Source of the DNA: Bathymodiolus japonicus methanotrophic gill symbiont
Lineage (GTDB): Bacteria > Pseudomonadota > Gammaproteobacteria > Methylococcales > Methylomonadaceae
Assembly: GCF_019721995.1 (NCBI RefSeq)
Contig: NZ_BLYC01000002.1
Span: 62,001-126,000 of the forward strand
DNA length: 64,000 nt
Direction: 5' to 3'
Shown here: positions 61,988-64,000 of the stretch, in pieces
How the letters are laid out: each line of letters starts with the position of its first letter
How positions within the stretch are numbered: the stretch's first letter is position 1
Translations under genes and position numbers: made by a program
Notes under the pieces: generated by a model
Databases searched by the model: none
Told to the model about the DNA's origin: nothing
The model's input: the letters and a program-made list of their open reading frames with translations, nothing else

Positions 61988-62289
61988 AACTTTCTGAGAA
62001 GTACCCCATTTGTGGTGGCGAGCTGGAATCAAAACAAGTAGAAAAGCTATTAAGGGGGGGGGGTAACACTGTTTCAATGAGAGTGTCAGCAGAAGTCTGC
62101 TTGCATTGTGGTGAAAGGCTTTACCCTGAAAATGTGGTTAAAGTATTTGAGCAAATAAGAAACAAATTATGCAAACAGGAATTCAGTCATTTCAAAAACC
62201 TTGTGAAGTCATGCACTGTTGATGGAGATTGGCTTAATGAAGCTATACAGCCAGTAGCTCAGACGACTAATTATCACCCTCGCGGATAA
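61984..62289 (+). CDS. YgiT-type zinc-finger antitoxin-like protein, altered
   Basis: About 101 residues from ATG 61984 (MKLSEKYPICGGELESKQVEKL). The family normally has CPxC..CxxC zinc ligands: the second pair CLHCGERLYPENVVKVFEQIR is intact, but the first is YPIC, with Tyr in place of Cys (TGC to TAC), so zinc binding is doubtful. A run of ten G at 62054-62063 encodes RGGGN. The last ~30 residues (HFKNLVKSCTVDGDWLNEAIQ..) do not look like the family's usual end. It is probably a decaying antitoxin left after loss of its toxin. Confidence 0.6.
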   Translation: MKLSEKYPICGGELESKQVEKLLRGGGNTVSMRVSAEVCLHCGERLYPENVVKVFEQIRNKLCKQEFSHFKNLVKSCTVDGDWLNEAIQPVAQTTNYHPRG

Positions 62290-62293
62290 ACCT

Positions 62294-62578
62294 ATGCGCT
62301 TAACAAAGGATGAAATCAATAATATTAAAAACAGCGTTTTAACACTGGATGCCAGTGCCGATGTTTATTTGTTTGGAAGTCGTGTTGATGATAGCAAACG
62401 TGGTGGCGATATAGATTTGTTGATCACCTCAACAAGATTGAATGAACAGAATTTAAGAACAATTCGTAGGCAGTTTTTTGATCGCTTTGGTGAACAGAAA
62501 ATGGACCTGTTTCTTGATGCAGGGGATACAAATAACGCATTTATTAATATGATTAAACCCAATGCGATTAAATTATGA
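62294..62578 (+). CDS. mntA: MntA-like nucleotidyltransferase (MNT) antitoxin
   Basis: 94 residues. The minimal nucleotidyltransferase signature is LFGSRVDDSKRGGDIDLLI (GS-x9-D-x-D), with a third acidic residue in KMDLFLDAG. In characterised HEPN/MNT pairs this protein transfers AMP groups to a Tyr of the HEPN toxin and blocks it. It starts 4 bp after the YgiT-like stop, and its stop overlaps the HEPN start by 4 bp (ATGA), so the two are translationally coupled. Confidence 0.9.
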   Translation: MRLTKDEINNIKNSVLTLDASADVYLFGSRVDDSKRGGDIDLLITSTRLNEQNLRTIRRQFFDRFGEQKMDLFLDAGDTNNAFINMIKPNAIKL

Positions 62579-63027
62579 GTCTGGTTTATCTACAAGAACT
62601 GAGTCTTGCTCTGGAGAAACAGCTATTTTGGCTGGATTATTCTTATCAGCAGGTAAAAGATCTATCTTCCCCCGATAAATTTAGCATAGAAGAATTTAAT
62701 CAGTTCGAAAACTTATGTAGTCGTTATGTGCGGACAATTGATTTTTTAGTGCGTAAATATTTCCGCTGTCTTGATGTTGAATTTGAAAATCAAGGAACTC
62801 TGATGGATGTTGTCAATAATGCGCATAAGCGCGGACTCTTTTTAGATATTGAATCGACCAGGCAAAATAAAGATATTCGTAATGAAATTGTGCATGAATA
62901 TTTAGATGATGCTCTGCAAAGTGTTTTTGCTGACGTGTTAAAAACATCGCCAGACCTACTTGCAATTGGACGTAATGCCTTGCAATATTCGCAACGATAT
63001 ATCCGCGCTAAAGATACGCAGTCGTGA
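62575..63027 (+). CDS. hepT: HepT-like HEPN ribonuclease toxin
   Basis: 150 residues, all-helical. The HEPN motif is RNEIVHEY (R-x4-H-x-Y) near residue 108, the RNase site with the Tyr that is AMPylated by the MNT partner in characterised systems. A conserved stretch [19 protein letters not shown] precedes it. It overlaps mntA by 4 bp and its stop TGA overlaps the GTG start of uvrB (GTGA at 63024-63027). The length and motif are complete, so the pair may be active. Confidence 0.9.
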   Translation: MSLVYLQELSLALEKQLFWLDYSYQQVKDLSSPDKFSIEEFNQFENLCSRYVRTIDFLVRKYFRCLDVEFENQGTLMDVVNNAHKRGLFLDIESTRQNKDIRNEIVHEYLDDALQSVFADVLKTSPDLLAIGRNALQYSQRYIRAKDTQS

Positions 63028-64000
63028 GCAAGCTATTTAATATAAAAAGCCCATTTAAACCAGCAGGCGACCAACCTGCAGCAATTAAGAAATTGGTTGA
63101 GGGCCTGGTAGATGGAGAGGTGCATCAGACGCTATTAGGTGTAACGGGGTCAGGAAAAACCTTTACTATCGCCAATATGATTAATGAGATACAACGCCCG
63201 GCGATGATTATGGCGCCGAATAAAACCCTAGCAGCACAGCTCTACGGGGAAATGAAGGAGTTTTTTCCGGAAAACAGTGTCGAGTATTTTGTTTCTTATT
63301 ACGATTATTATCAGCCTGAAGCCTATGTGCCTGCGTCAGATACCTTTATAGATAAAGATGCGTCGCGCAATGAGCATATAGAACAAATGCGCCTATCTGC
63401 AACTAAAACATTGCTAGAGCGCAAGGACACCATTGTTGTTGCCACCGTGTCAGCTATCTATGGTCTAGGGGAGCCAGAGTCCTATTTTAAGATGGTCTTG
63501 CACCTGGTGCGCGGAGATATGCTCAAGCAACGCGATATTTTGCGCCGTTTAGCCAATATGCAATACACCCGCAATGATATTGAATTACGCCGGGGAACTT
63601 ATCGTGTGCGCGGTGATGTTATCGACATATTCCCGGCTGAATCAGACGAAGCTGCATTACGTATCGAATTGTTTGACGATGAAATCGAGCGCCTATCTTT
63701 ATTCGACCCCTTAACAGGTGAAATTTTACACCGAGTTGCGCGTTATACCATTTATCCGAGAAGTCACTATGTAGCACCTCGCGAAAGATTGCTGGAAGCA
63801 GTAGAAAAAATCAAAGTCGAGTTAAAAGAACGCCTAGAGCAATTACGCTCGCTTAACAAATTAGTCGAAGCGCAGCGCCTGGAGCAGCGTACTTTATTTG
63901 ATATAGAAATGATCTACGAAGTGGGCTATTGCTCCGGAATCGAAAATTATTCACGCTATTTATCTGGGCGGGATGATGGCGAATCACCTCCGACCATGTT
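63024..64000 (+). CDS. uvrB: Excinuclease ABC subunit B (5' part, cut by the window)
   Basis: GTG 63024 begins [20 protein letters not shown], the normal UvrB N-terminus. The Walker A motif [53 protein letters not shown] (beta-hairpin that locks damaged DNA) and [10 protein letters not shown] (motif Ib) follow. About 325 residues are visible of the usual ~670. The start overlaps the hepT stop, so uvrB is at least partly translated with the toxin-antitoxin pair. Its partner uvrA lies at 29.8-32.6 kb on the other strand. Confidence 0.96.
   Translation, partial: MSKLFNIKSPFKPAGDQPAAIKKLVEGLVDGEVHQTLLGVTGSGKTFTIANMINEIQRPAMIMAPNKTLAAQLYGEMKEFFPENSVEYFVSYYDYYQPEAYVPASDTFIDKDASRNEHIEQMRLSATKTLLERKDTIVVATVSAIYGLGEPESYFKMVLHLVRGDMLKQRDILRRLANMQYTRNDIELRRGTYRVRGDVIDIFPAESDEAALRIELFDDEIERLSLFDPLTGEILHRVARYTIYPRSHYVAPRERLLEAVEKIKVELKERLEQLRSLNKLVEAQRLEQRTLFDIEMIYEVGYCSGIENYSRYLSGRDDGESPPTM

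Overview
The window looks like chromosome of a gammaproteobacterium with moderate GC and a heavy, recent load of small mobile DNA. The housekeeping genes (glnK-amtB, selO, uvrA, galU, cysDN, greB, trxB, psd, queF, smc-zipA, acnB, uvrB) fit that class; smc next to zipA is a gammaproteobacterial arrangement. An IPTL-CTERM cadherin-like surface protein and an RND pump fit a free-living aquatic or sediment organism. I cannot name the genus from sequence alone.

Layout: 1-2.2 kb transposase remnants; 2.3-3.9 kb P-II/ammonium transporter operon; 4.0-8.6 kb a graveyard holding a truncated DUF748-like gene, a broken ISa, a decayed FAD-NAD oxidoreductase and a tandem duplication; 8.9-10.9 kb a membrane-protein gene split by two insertions; 10.9-12.5 kb selO; 12.5-17.4 kb a cadherin-repeat gene (reverse) broken by ISb and frameshifts; 17.4-26.2 kb nested insertion sequences; 26.2-27.5 kb rlmG remnant and yigZ; 27.5-29.5 kb MITE-D carrying ISb; 29.8-36.4 kb uvrA-galU and cysDN (reverse); 37.1 kb greB with a nonsense codon; 37.8-44.6 kb trxB and an RND efflux operon (reverse); 45.4-47.5 kb another broken ISa; 47.7-57.7 kb psd, queF, smc, zipA and a SNF2-type ATPase; 59-61.6 kb acnB; 61.7-63 kb a decayed DUF4258/YgiT toxin-antitoxin pair and an intact-looking MNT/HEPN pair; 63.0 kb to the end uvrB (cut by the window).

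The most unusual content is a family of 21 non-coding, highly structured elements of about 260-301 bp, here called CGCTG elements after their shared left end. They lie inside host genes, transposases, MITEs and each other. Where the uninterrupted target can be read (from other IS or MITE copies, or because removing the element restores a reading frame), the insertion made no target-site duplication. Two left modules (L1, L2) and two right modules (R1, R2) occur in all four combinations. The three main types share the same fold with different stem sequences, which looks like compensatory change. One ISa copy carries a 2-bp GA exactly where another ISa copy holds an L1R2 element whose last two bases are GA, so it looks like an excision scar. 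No gene in the window is an obvious mobiliser.

Other mobile families: ISa (IS4-type, 3-bp duplications, with a 154-bp MITE derivative), ISb (IS4-type, 1534 bp, 8-bp duplications, three intact transposases), one IS630-type element, one further DDE transposase remnant, MITE-D (204 bp, 7-8 bp duplications) and an IS6-like MITE (275 bp, 8-bp duplication). Nesting gives a relative history: ISb and MITE-D arrived first in several places and CGCTG elements invaded them afterwards.
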